Shown here: positions 25,170 through 33,301 of the stretch, piece after piece
Layout: each line of letters starts with the position of its first letter
Position numbering within the stretch: position 1 is the first letter of the stretch
DNA from: Flavobacterium sp. AG291
Lineage (GTDB): Bacteria; Bacteroidota; Bacteroidia; Flavobacteriales; Flavobacteriaceae
Assembly: GCF_003350375.1 (NCBI RefSeq)
Contig: NZ_QQAR01000005.1
Span: 1 to 64,000, forward strand
Direction of reading: 5' to 3'
Length of the DNA: 64,000 bases
Notes under the pieces: model-generated
The model's input: only the letters and a program-made list of their open reading frames with translations
Database searches by the model: none
Told to the model about the DNA's origin: nothing
Program-made: the position numbers and the translations under genes

Positions 25170-26462
25170 ATGAAATACCATCAGATAGACCGTAACCTGT
25201 ACATCAAGAACCGTAAAAAATTTATGGCCGAGATGAAACCTAAAAGCGTTGCGGTATTCAACTCTAACGACATTTACCCTATAAGTGCCGACAGCACCAT
25301 GCCGTTCCAGCAGCACCGCGATATATTATATCTTACAGGGGCTGACCAGGAAGAAAGCATCCTTTTGCTTTGCCCGGATGCTCCGTATGAGCACCTGCGC
25401 GAAATACTTTTCCTTCGTGAGACTAACGAGCATATCGCTATCTGGGAAGGTGAAAAACTGACTAAAGAACGTGCTACCGAAGTTTCGGGCATCAAAAACA
25501 TAATGTGGCTTCAGGATTTCGAAAAGACACTTTTTGAAGTAATGACCTACTGCGATACGATGTATATCAATACAAATGAGCATTACCGTTCATCGGTTCA
25601 GACACAAACGCGCGAAGACCGTTTCATCAAATGGTGGAAAGAGAAATACCCTGCACACCAGGTTGCCAAAAGTAACCCGATACTGCAAAGGCTTCGTTCT
25701 GTAAAAGAAAGCGAGGAAATAGACCTTATGCAGAATGCATGCAACATTACCGAGAAAGGCTTCCGCAGACTGCTTGGTTTCGTTAAGCCGGGCGTTATGG
25801 AGTATGAGATCGAAGCGGAACTTATCCATGAGTTCGTGCGCAACCGCTCTAAAGGTTTTGCCTATACGCCTATTATAGCTTCAGGCAACAACGCAAACGT
25901 ACTTCACTACATCGAGAACAACCAGCAATGTAAAGACGGCGATCTTATCCTTCTTGACGTGGCCGCCGAATATGCTAACTACTCAAGCGACCTTAGCCGT
26001 ACTATTCCTGTTAACGGACGTTATACAAAAAGACAGCGTGAAGTATATGATGCTGTACTTCGTGTAAAAAATGAGGCTACAAAAATGCTTGTTCCGGGTA
26101 CGCTTTGGAAACAATACCATGTAGAAGTTGGCAAAGTAATGACTTCTGAGCTTCTTGGCCTTGGCCTTATCGACAAAGCCGATGTTCAGAATGAAGATCC
26201 TGCATGGCCGGCATACAAAAAGTACTTTATGCACGGTACATCGCACCACCTTGGCCTTGACACCCACGATTACGGATTGCTTGTTGAGCCAATGAAAGCT
26301 AACATGGTATTTACCGTAGAGCCGGGTATCTATATCCCTGCAGAAGGTTTTGGTATCCGCCTTGAAGACAACGTGGTGATCCAGGAATCCGGTGAGCCTT
26401 TCAACTTAATGCGCAACATCCCTATCGAAGCAGAGGAGATCGAAGCTCTTATGAACGCTTAA
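25170..26462 (+). CDS. pepP: Xaa-Pro aminopeptidase (aminopeptidase P)
   Basis: This 430-residue metallopeptidase removes the first residue from peptides with proline in second position. The N-terminal AMP_N domain (about 1-130) is followed by the M24 pita-bread fold. The five metal ligands are visible: Asp in LLDVAAEYANYSSDLSR (two Asp near 250-262), His in MHGTSHHLGLDTHD near 356, Glu in FTVEPGIYIP near 386 and Glu in IRLEDNVVI near 400. No signal peptide is present. It is a single gene with a half copy of the dispersed repeat in its 3' region and a strong terminator. Confidence 0.95.
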   Translation: MKYHQIDRNLYIKNRKKFMAEMKPKSVAVFNSNDIYPISADSTMPFQQHRDILYLTGADQEESILLLCPDAPYEHLREILFLRETNEHIAIWEGEKLTKERATEVSGIKNIMWLQDFEKTLFEVMTYCDTMYINTNEHYRSSVQTQTREDRFIKWWKEKYPAHQVAKSNPILQRLRSVKESEEIDLMQNACNITEKGFRRLLGFVKPGVMEYEIEAELIHEFVRNRSKGFAYTPIIASGNNANVLHYIENNQQCKDGDLILLDVAAEYANYSSDLSRTIPVNGRYTKRQREVYDAVLRVKNEATKMLVPGTLWKQYHVEVGKVMTSELLGLGLIDKADVQNEDPAWPAYKKYFMHGTSHHLGLDTHDYGLLVEPMKANMVFTVEPGIYIPAEGFGIRLEDNVVIQESGEPFNLMRNIPIEAEEIEALMNA

Positions 26463-26524
26463 TCTGTTCCGGGTTATTGAGTTTCGGGTTTCGGGTTGCT
26501 TACTCATTCTCTACATATCGCACT

Positions 26525-26561
26525 GTCATTGCGAACGTAGCGCAGCGGAGTGTGGCAATCT
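26525..26561 (+). repeat. Dispersed palindromic repeat, half copy C
   Basis: It begins GTCATTGCGAACGTAG and ends GGCAATCT, the left arm of the full element. It lies between the pepP stop codon and the pepP terminator, so it is probably transcribed. Confidence 0.7.
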
Positions 26562-26587
26562 AAAAACGACCGAACATTATAAATACA

Positions 26588-26618
26588 AAAACGGCTTACG
26601 ATTGTGAGCCGTTTTTTT
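26588..26618 (+). terminator. pepP terminator
   Basis: AAAACGGCTTAC (26588-26599) pairs with GTGAGCCGTTTT (26604-26615) with one G-U pair and is followed by T7. Confidence 0.9.
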
Positions 26619-26683
26619 GTTTTTGTTAGTATAATAATTAATATGTAAGCTGTATTTTTGCACCTCACATTATTCTTGTGTCC

Positions 26684-26765
26684 GTCATTGCGAACGCATC
26701 CGCCGCGGCGGAGGAGTGCGGCAATCTAAAAAACAGATTGCTTCGTCGTGCCTACTCGCAATGAC
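26684..26765 (+). repeat. Dispersed palindromic repeat, full copy D with nested palindrome
   Basis: The edges GTCATTGCGAACG and CTCGCAATGAC and inner arms GCAATCT/AGATTGC form a long imperfect palindrome. A perfect 14-bp GC-rich palindrome TCCGCCGCGGCGGA (26699-26712) replaces the sequence found at that place in copies B2 and C. Confidence 0.75.
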
Positions 26766-26810
26766 AGGGAACACTTATGCCGATTGAGTGAGCAACTTTA
26801 AACATTAAAC

Positions 26811-27593
26811 TTGAAACTTCTAACTTACAAAAACATCAACCTTGCCTATTCCGAAACCGGAAAAGGCACTGCTATAGTACTGCTTCATGGTTTTCTGGAG
26901 AATAGCAGCATGTGGGATTTTTTTGTAGCGGAGTACAGTAAGAAGTACAGGGTTATTACTATCGACCTTTTGGGTCATGGCGAGACAGAATGTTTGGGTT
27001 ATGTGCATACCATGGAAGAGATGGCCGACGCTGTTTATGCCGTGTTGCACGAGTTACGCATTCGTAAAGCGATTTTTATGGGGCACTCGATGGGTGGTTA
27101 TGTAGCGTTGGCATTCGCCGAACTTTATCCCGACATGATGAAAGGTATAGTATTGCAAAACTCTACTTCCCGCGCCGATAGCGACGAGCGTAAAGTGAAT
27201 CGTGACCGTGCTATCAAAGCCGTTAAACTGAATGCTGAGGCATTCGTACGTATGAGCATTGCCAATCTTTTTGATGAAGAGTTACGCGAGCGTTTAGCCG
27301 ATGATATAGAGCATTTGCGCGAACAGGCCGTAAAAACACCTTTACAGGGAATAGTCGCTGCCTTAGAGGGCATGAAAATACGCAAAGACCGCGAGGTAAT
27401 ACTGCACTTTGCCCCTTATCCCATCCTGTTGGTACTTGGCAAACATGACCAAAGCCTTATTTATACCGAACACGCCGATCAGGTAGATGGCACCGATGTA
27501 AAACTCGTTACTTACCCTTACGGACACATGAGCCACATCGAAAACCGAAAAGAACTACTAAAAGAGACTTTGGAGTTTTTTAAAAAGTGTTAG
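26811..27593 (+). CDS. Alpha/beta hydrolase
   Basis: The 260-residue protein has the alpha/beta hydrolase fold: oxyanion region LLHGFLENSSMW near 24, nucleophile elbow GHSMGG with Ser93, an acid in LVLGKHDQSL near 214 and the histidine in GHMSHIE near 242. No signal peptide is present. The start is a TTG; there is no in-frame ATG close upstream and homologous sequence (LTYKNINLAYSETG) begins at once. It belongs to the large group of cytoplasmic esterases whose substrate cannot be deduced. It is convergent with the AddB-like gene. Confidence 0.86.
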   Translation: MKLLTYKNINLAYSETGKGTAIVLLHGFLENSSMWDFFVAEYSKKYRVITIDLLGHGETECLGYVHTMEEMADAVYAVLHELRIRKAIFMGHSMGGYVALAFAELYPDMMKGIVLQNSTSRADSDERKVNRDRAIKAVKLNAEAFVRMSIANLFDEELRERLADDIEHLREQAVKTPLQGIVAALEGMKIRKDREVILHFAPYPILLVLGKHDQSLIYTEHADQVDGTDVKLVTYPYGHMSHIENRKELLKETLEFFKKC

Positions 27594-27729
27594 CTCATCG
27601 GGTGTCCGAAGTCCGAAGCTATCATCACTATAAATAAACTTTCTGAAAGATTCTTCCTTCGTCAGAATGACAAATTTTGTAAAATTCACACAACCCAAAC
27701 ATCGGACATCCGACTTCAGACTTCCTACT
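27594..27729. other. Convergent intergenic spacer with microrepeats
   Basis: Between two convergent genes lie GTCCGAAGTCCGAAG (27604-27618) and, inverted, a CATCCGACTTCAGACTTC tract (27706-27723), plus a variant half copy of the dispersed repeat (27648-27671). No clear terminator with a T-run is seen. Confidence 0.45.
27648..27671 (-). repeat. Dispersed palindromic repeat, short variant F
   Basis: AGATTC...GAATGAC has the edges of variant B1 at 2740 but a much shorter middle. It may be a decayed copy. Confidence 0.4.
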
Positions 27730-30504
27730 TTAAACAATTTTCTCCTCAAAAGGAATATCCACATTCAAGATCTCATTGATAAGGGTTACCAACTGCGTTT
27801 TGAACTGAGCCAAAACATCGCTGTCTATTATATCTTGCACCGGTGCCGACTTATCGAAACCATCTTTAAAAGCAAAATTCATAAAGCCGCTTTTCATGTT
27901 CTTGAATGAAATGATACCTGCTTCGGTTTCCTTGCCCCCGCCATGCGGTTCATACATAAAGGCATAAGTAAGCAACTGTATGATCTTTTCGTTCTTGATA
28001 TCTTCTGTAAGGCATTCCCAGGTTTTTAGCACCAGGTTATTCTTCTCTACTTTTCCTGTTTTGTAATCCGTAATACGAATGCGTCCGTTACGTTCTTCAA
28101 TACGGTCAATATTACCCGAGATCACTACCGGATAAGGCAGTCGTTCATCCTCCAAGAGGCGTTCAAACTTATGTTCAAGATAAAGCACCTTAACAGCATC
28201 GCCATCAACGAGCTGCTTCTTCTCCTGTTTCAGGAAGTTGTGAACGTTACGTTTAGCCACTTCAAAAGCCAACAGGTTGCGTCCTTTTTTGATCTCACCC
28301 TCTTTATAGACTTCCTTAAACTGTACCATCACTTCATCATCGGCCAACGCAGCCATATTGTCTACATCATGCACAGCAAGAAACTTACCAATGTAAGGCT
28401 TGTACAACACCTCCAGTGCCCCGTGAATAATGGTCCCAAGGGTATTTAGCGCAATGCTTTCTTCTACCTCTTCTACCTCACTAATACGTAATACCCTCTG
28501 GTAATAAAACTGCATCGGGTTACGGATATATCCGGTAAGTGCCGATGGCGAAAAACCTTTCCCTGTTGCAATTTCCCTCAGACGATCGATTACCTTTTGC
28601 GTTTTAGGAATTACCATCGGTTCATAAGCCTTAGGCGGCAAAACAGCATTATAAATCTGCGAGATAAGGTTATGCTTGGGCTGTTTCTCTATTTCAAGCT
28701 GGGTCAGGAAACGGCTTCGTTCTCCGGCATCAAGCCCTTCACTTTCGGTATTGTAAAGCAGATAAATATTTTTAGCCCTCATTAACAGGTGATAAAAGTG
28801 AAAGCTGTAAATAGCATCTTTCTCTTTGTAGGTAGGCAATCCCAATTCACGCTTTACGTCATACGGAATGAATGAGTTTTGGGATTTCCCGGCTGGGAAT
28901 TTACCCTCATTCATGGAGGTGATAACCACATTCTCAAAATCAAGCACACGGCTTTCAAGCACCCCCATAATCTGAAGACCGGAAAGCGGTTCGCCTTCAA
29001 AAGATACTTCTGCCAGGTCAATAACCTGTTTGTATATGGTGTAAAGCACCGCTATACTATCCATCTGAGGGTGTTCCTCATAGTAATTTATAAGCTTATT
29101 GATTACCTTAAAAATTGAATACAAAAAGGCCTTGGTAATCTTATCCTCTTCCTCGTCATTACTCATAAAGCTTTTAAGAGTCACCAATATATCCGACAAC
29201 CTCTTTAATATATCACCCACATTGCCATCCCAACGGTCAAACAATAACCTGAAGAATGGCGATGCACTGGCATGCAATTCATATAGTTTGGAATGCGAAA
29301 AGAAGGTAAAGTTATTACTATTGATAAGTTCAATAAGCTGTTTTGCTCCGGAATAAGGCTCAACTAACGGATGTGTAAGCACATCCATCACCTCTCGATA
29401 ATACAACGTATAGCTTTTTTCACTTCTGTTAATCGCATTGGTATGCAGTTTAAACAGTTTCTGCAAAAGCAATTGCGCGGGGTTGTTCTTGCTGCTATAG
29501 CCCATCGTAATATTCAGCGCACCTACACTTTTAGGTAAACTGTACAACAAGGGAATAAGCATACTCTCCTCACCCAATACCAATGCCGTTTTATCAAGAC
29601 TGTAACCTTCTTTTTGGAACTGTTCTACAAGCTCACCGGCAATTTTGGCCTGGCCAACGGTTTTTGGCGTACCAATGATATGAATGTTCTTTGACTCACT
29701 AAATTCGTTTGTGATCCATTCAAACGGCTGTAGTGCATATTGTTTCCATTCTTTCTTAAAGCGCCTGATAAACAAACCCGCATCATGGTAGGGATCATTT
29801 AGAAAAACATAGTCTATATCCCAATACACCTTGGCCTGACCAAGTGACATTAAGTGCTGAATTATTTTTTCCTCGGCAGCATTAAGTGCATTAAAGCCTG
29901 CAAAAACCATCTGCCCTTTGGTAAACGAATTCGAAAAATGGTGGATATTCTTTACCGCTTCGCGATAGATGAGACCCTGATATCCTGAACCTTTTTCTAA
30001 AAGATGCGCATAAAGAGCATTATAATATGACGGCAACAACTTCCAGAATTCAAGATAATTCTCGATCATGGTCGTGCGCTTGTCCACGTCTACCGCCCAA
30101 TGCTCAATTTCCTGAATATTTTCAAGATAACTAAGCACATGTTTGGGATCCAGAAGATAGCGGTCTATCTCATTAAAATCCTGCAATAATGTCTTTGCCC
30201 AATTGGCAAAGGTTTCAAAAGGCTGTTGTTTTTCTTTAGGTGTAAGCCCAAGATAAACGGTATGGAATTCAAAAAGCAGCCCGATAGTATCAATAGAGCG
30301 TATTCCGGCAACGTCCTGTACAAAATCCTCAATACTGATGATCTTTGGAGCAAATACAGTTTGCGAAAGTTGCTTTTTTAAAGCTTCAAGCAGGAAAATC
30401 CTTGCCCTTTTATTAGGTAATACAACCACCACATCGGGAAGGTTATTACCATAATCCTGTATTAATTGGGTACTTAGCTTATCGAGAAAAGTTACATCTG
30501 CCAT
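27730..30504 (-). CDS. AddB-like PD-(D/E)XK nuclease family protein
   Basis: This 924-residue protein resembles the AddB/RexB subunit of the helicase-nuclease that processes DNA double-strand breaks. An N-terminal degenerate helicase-like part begins with VVVLPNKRARIFLLEAL near 25, with no Walker A motif. The C-terminal RecB-type nuclease has GTIIHGALEVLY near 708 and GNIDRIEERNGRIRITDYKTGKVEK near 820, giving the catalytic Asp and DYK. The cysteine that binds an Fe-S cluster in AddB (CPxxF) is Asn here (IRNPMQFYYQRVL), and I see no other cluster cysteines. Its partner is probably the helicase at 33302-36439, on the same strand. Confidence 0.85.
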   Translation of the reverse strand: MADVTFLDKLSTQLIQDYGNNLPDVVVVLPNKRARIFLLEALKKQLSQTVFAPKIISIEDFVQDVAGIRSIDTIGLLFEFHTVYLGLTPKEKQQPFETFANWAKTLLQDFNEIDRYLLDPKHVLSYLENIQEIEHWAVDVDKRTTMIENYLEFWKLLPSYYNALYAHLLEKGSGYQGLIYREAVKNIHHFSNSFTKGQMVFAGFNALNAAEEKIIQHLMSLGQAKVYWDIDYVFLNDPYHDAGLFIRRFKKEWKQYALQPFEWITNEFSESKNIHIIGTPKTVGQAKIAGELVEQFQKEGYSLDKTALVLGEESMLIPLLYSLPKSVGALNITMGYSSKNNPAQLLLQKLFKLHTNAINRSEKSYTLYYREVMDVLTHPLVEPYSGAKQLIELINSNNFTFFSHSKLYELHASASPFFRLLFDRWDGNVGDILKRLSDILVTLKSFMSNDEEEDKITKAFLYSIFKVINKLINYYEEHPQMDSIAVLYTIYKQVIDLAEVSFEGEPLSGLQIMGVLESRVLDFENVVITSMNEGKFPAGKSQNSFIPYDVKRELGLPTYKEKDAIYSFHFYHLLMRAKNIYLLYNTESEGLDAGERSRFLTQLEIEKQPKHNLISQIYNAVLPPKAYEPMVIPKTQKVIDRLREIATGKGFSPSALTGYIRNPMQFYYQRVLRISEVEEVEESIALNTLGTIIHGALEVLYKPYIGKFLAVHDVDNMAALADDEVMVQFKEVYKEGEIKKGRNLLAFEVAKRNVHNFLKQEKKQLVDGDAVKVLYLEHKFERLLEDERLPYPVVISGNIDRIEERNGRIRITDYKTGKVEKNNLVLKTWECLTEDIKNEKIIQLLTYAFMYEPHGGGKETEAGIISFKNMKSGFMNFAFKDGFDKSAPVQDIIDSDVLAQFKTQLVTLINEILNVDIPFEEKIV

Positions 30505-30516
30505 GGTATAAAAATA

Positions 30517-30543
30517 AAAAAACGCTCCCGATATGGGAGCGTT
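30517..30543 (-). terminator. ompA-family gene terminator
   Basis: AACGCTCCC (30521-30529) pairs with GGGAGCGTT (30535-30543). On the minus strand it is followed by a T-rich run. It lies just before the start of the AddB-like gene. Confidence 0.9.
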
Positions 30544-30570
30544 TACTGTATTTATTTTGGTAGGTTATCC

Positions 30571-31959
30571 TTATTCTTTGATAAGTTTAACTTCTACCCT
30601 TCTGTTTTGTGCTTTACCTTTAGCAGTTTTGTTAGAAGCGATTGGTTTAGTTTCACCGAAACCAACTGATCTAAGTCTGTCAGCAGCGATACCGTGCTCT
30701 ACTAACCAAGTTTTAACTGCAGCAGCTCTGTTTTCAGATAGAGTCTGGTTAAGTGCGTTGCTACCGTCGCTGTCAGTGTGACCTTCAAGGATAAATTTAG
30801 CATGAGGGTATTCTTTAAAGATAGCGTTCATAGCCTCTAGTACCGGAATAGTCTCATCTTTGAATGAAGATTTACCACTGTTGAATAGGATAGTTTTACC
30901 GTAATCGTTCAGTTTTTTAACAACTTCTTCAGTTACTTCAGGACATCCTTTGTTAGCAGCTGTACCTTTTACGTTAGGACAAAGATCATCTTTATCTAGT
31001 ACACCATCACCATCAGTATCTGGCCATGGACAACCACCGTTTTCTCTTGGACCTTTAACATCCGGACATTTATCATCTTTATCAGCGATACCGTCACCGT
31101 CTGTATCAGGACATCCTTTTAGGCTAGCAGGACCAGCTATTTCAGGACAAGCATCATCTTTATCAGCGATACCGTCACCATCTGTATCAGGACATCCGTT
31201 GAATTCTTTAAGACCAGCAACATCTGGACAAGAATCATCTTTATCAGGAATACCGTCACCGTCAGTATCAGGACATCCTTGGAATTCTTTTAGACCAGCA
31301 ACTTCAGGACAAGCATCATCTTTATCATAGATACCGTCTTTATCTGTGTCTTTACCACCAAATTTGAAAGTAAGACCAGCAAAATGTTGCATGTGTCTAG
31401 GAACGTTAGCCTCAGCCTGGTCTTCGAATGAATGTTTGTAAGTAGACTGTACAGTAAGACCTACGTTTTCAGTAAACCAGAAGTTGATACCAAGACCTCC
31501 GTTAACAGTACCGTTACCTTGCTCATCTAACCAAGTATAACCTCCACCAATGTGAACGAATGGGTTAAACCAGCTTTTTGGTAAAATGCTATACTTAACG
31601 ATAGCGTCAGCTCCGTAGTAAGTAAGATCATCAACACCAACTCTCATGATGTCATGAGTATTAGTTGGGTTATCCAGATATACTTCATCGATTTTGTTAA
31701 CCGATCCTGTAATACCTACTGAGAAGTTGTTTCCGATGTGTCTTGACACATTGATGTAAGAAACAGACGGAAGGATATTCCACTCTGAAACTTTAAAATA
31801 CTTATTAAAATTGTCTGTGAAATCAGCGCTCGCGCCAAAACGGGTAGTAACCGCATTAACACCAAAGCCAATTGACCATGGGTTGTCTTCGTCCTGCGCC
31901 TGTGCATTCAAGCTCAGTGCCATAAGTGCAGCAACGAACAGTTTGTTAAGATGTTTCAT
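30571..31959 (-). CDS. OmpA family protein with thrombospondin type 3 repeats
   Basis: This 462-residue outer membrane protein has a signal peptide (ending LNAQAQ), an eight-stranded barrel-like N-terminal domain (about 25-200), five calcium-binding thrombospondin type 3 repeats of the [15 protein letters not shown] type (about 205-335), and a C-terminal OmpA domain (about 345-462) with [25 protein letters not shown], which binds peptidoglycan. It is the typical abundant flavobacterial OmpA/P60-like protein that links the outer membrane and cell wall. A strong promoter and terminator fit high expression. At DNA level the repeats are nearly identical and could vary in number between strains. 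Confidence 0.94.
   Translation of the reverse strand: MKHLNKLFVAALMALSLNAQAQDEDNPWSIGFGVNAVTTRFGASADFTDNFNKYFKVSEWNILPSVSYINVSRHIGNNFSVGITGSVNKIDEVYLDNPTNTHDIMRVGVDDLTYYGADAIVKYSILPKSWFNPFVHIGGGYTWLDEQGNGTVNGGLGINFWFTENVGLTVQSTYKHSFEDQAEANVPRHMQHFAGLTFKFGGKDTDKDGIYDKDDACPEVAGLKEFQGCPDTDGDGIPDKDDSCPDVAGLKEFNGCPDTDGDGIADKDDACPEIAGPASLKGCPDTDGDGIADKDDKCPDVKGPRENGGCPWPDTDGDGVLDKDDLCPNVKGTAANKGCPEVTEEVVKKLNDYGKTILFNSGKSSFKDETIPVLEAMNAIFKEYPHAKFILEGHTDSDGSNALNQTLSENRAAAVKTWLVEHGIAADRLRSVGFGETKPIASNKTAKGKAQNRRVEVKLIKE
30955..31345 (-). repeat. In-gene tandem repeat coding TSP3 units
   Basis: Units of about 70-75 bp recur with words such as ATCTTTATCAGCGATACCG and TCAGGACATCC. They encode the calcium-binding loops of the OmpA-family protein. 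They are coding repeats and not a CRISPR array, since they are in frame and have no spacers. Confidence 0.8.
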
Positions 31960-31990
31960 ACTTTATTTAATTACAAAGGTTATATGTAGA

Positions 31991-32021
31991 CAAATTTACT
32001 CTGTTAAAATTGAACAGCAAA
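31991..32021 (-). promoter_or_regulatory. ompA-family gene promoter
   Basis: On the minus strand TTTG (32021-32018), a 19-base spacer and TAAATTTG (31998-31991) match the Bacteroidota consensus TTTG-N19-21-TAnnTTTG exactly. The transcript would start about 25 bases before the ATG. Confidence 0.7.
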
Positions 32022-32064
32022 ACGTTTTATTAAAATTTATCCTACGTTAAGGGCTAAAAAGTCG

Positions 32065-33258
32065 TTAAATTATAGTTAACGATTTCCCAACCTCTGAAAA
32101 TGAAGCTATTGCATGATCCAAATGCTCCTTAGAATGAGCCGCAGAAAGCTGCACTCTTATCCTCGCTTTGCCCTTTGGAACCACCGGAAAGAAGAATCCT
32201 GTTACATAAATACCCTTTTTCAGCAGTTCATCCGCCATGATTTGCGACAATTTTGCATCATAAAGCATTACAGGAACGATCGCAGAGTCACCATCGATGA
32301 TGTCAAAACCTGCTTTTTTCATTCCTTCTTTAAAATAATTTGTATTCCATTCCAGCTTATCCCTAAGTGTAGTGTCTTTTTTAAGCAGTTCAAAAACCTT
32401 TAGCGAAGCACCAACGATTGATGGAGCCAGCGAGTTTGAAAACAAATATGGTCTTGAGCGTTGTCTTAGTATTTCGATTATCTCTTTTTTTGCTGTAGTA
32501 TAACCACCCATGGCACCGCCAAGCGCTTTACCAAAAGTACCGGTAATAATATCAACCCTGCCCATTACCCCTTTAGCTTCAAGTGTACCTTTACCAGTTG
32601 CTCCTATAAAGCCTGCAGCATGACACTCGTCTACCATAACCATGGCATCATATTTATCAGCAAGATCACATATCTTATCAAGAGGCGCTACAAGGCCGTC
32701 CATAGAGAACACACCATCAGTCACGATAAGTTTAAAACGGTGCCCTGCCTCAGTAGCCTTAATAAGCTGCTGTTCCAGTTCTTCCATATTATTGTTTTCA
32801 TATCGGTAACGTGCCGCTTTACATAAGCGAACTCCATCAATAATAGAAGCATGGTTTAAGCTATCAGAAATAATACAGTCCTCTTCTCCTAATAATGGTT
32901 CAAAAACACCCCCATTAGCATCAAAAGCGGCGGCATATAATATAGTATCTTCTGTACCGTAAAAATCGGCTACTGCTTTTTCAAGTTCTTTGTGAATATC
33001 CTGAGTACCGCAGATAAAACGCACTGATGACATTCCGAATCCATGGGTATCAAGCGCATCTTTAGCCGCCTGTATCACCTCAGGATGCGACGAAAGCCCC
33101 AGGTAGTTATTTGCACAAAAGTTCAGCACCTTCTGTCCTGAATCTAAAGTTATCTCTGCTCCCTGTGGTGAAGCAATAATTCTCTCCTTCTTATAAAGAC
33201 CATTTTCTTTTATGGTTTCCAGTTCAGCTGTTAAATGCTCTTTGATCTTTCCGTACAT
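32065..33258 (-). CDS. kbl: Glycine C-acetyltransferase (2-amino-3-ketobutyrate CoA ligase)
   Basis: This 397-residue PLP enzyme of the alpha-oxoamine synthase family interconverts 2-amino-3-oxobutyrate with CoA and glycine plus acetyl-CoA, the second step of threonine breakdown. Visible features are [16 protein letters not shown] near 45, [17 protein letters not shown] near 209 and the PLP-lysine motif [15 protein letters not shown] near 240. Its length is normal and the close identity to the Kbl pattern argues against BioF or HemA. No threonine dehydrogenase gene is adjacent. It starts 43 bases after the AddA-like gene ends, so the two may be cotranscribed. Confidence 0.94.
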   Translation of the reverse strand: MYGKIKEHLTAELETIKENGLYKKERIIASPQGAEITLDSGQKVLNFCANNYLGLSSHPEVIQAAKDALDTHGFGMSSVRFICGTQDIHKELEKAVADFYGTEDTILYAAAFDANGGVFEPLLGEEDCIISDSLNHASIIDGVRLCKAARYRYENNNMEELEQQLIKATEAGHRFKLIVTDGVFSMDGLVAPLDKICDLADKYDAMVMVDECHAAGFIGATGKGTLEAKGVMGRVDIITGTFGKALGGAMGGYTTAKKEIIEILRQRSRPYLFSNSLAPSIVGASLKVFELLKKDTTLRDKLEWNTNYFKEGMKKAGFDIIDGDSAIVPVMLYDAKLSQIMADELLKKGIYVTGFFFPVVPKGKARIRVQLSAAHSKEHLDHAIASFSEVGKSLTII

Positions 33259-33301
33259 TTTTATGTCGTTTAAGTTTATAGATTATTGTTTTCTCAAAAA
33301 A

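Larger units (their letters stand above)
26463..26810. other. Intergenic region with repeats and terminator
   Basis: No gene is visible. The region holds CGGGTTTCGGGTT-like microrepeats (26470-26500), half copy C (26525-26561) and full copy D (26684-26765) of the dispersed palindrome, the pepP terminator (26588-26618), and a degenerate CTTTAAACATTAAACTTG stretch just before the hydrolase start. Confidence 0.6.

Noticed and set aside
30950..31330. Open reading frame of 126 codons on the plus strand
   Set aside because: It is the antisense of the TSP3 repeats; its repetitive Ser/Pro-rich product only mirrors the coding repeats.
30955..31345. CRISPR-like array
   Set aside because: The repeats are in frame, code for calcium-binding units and have no unique spacers or cas genes nearby.
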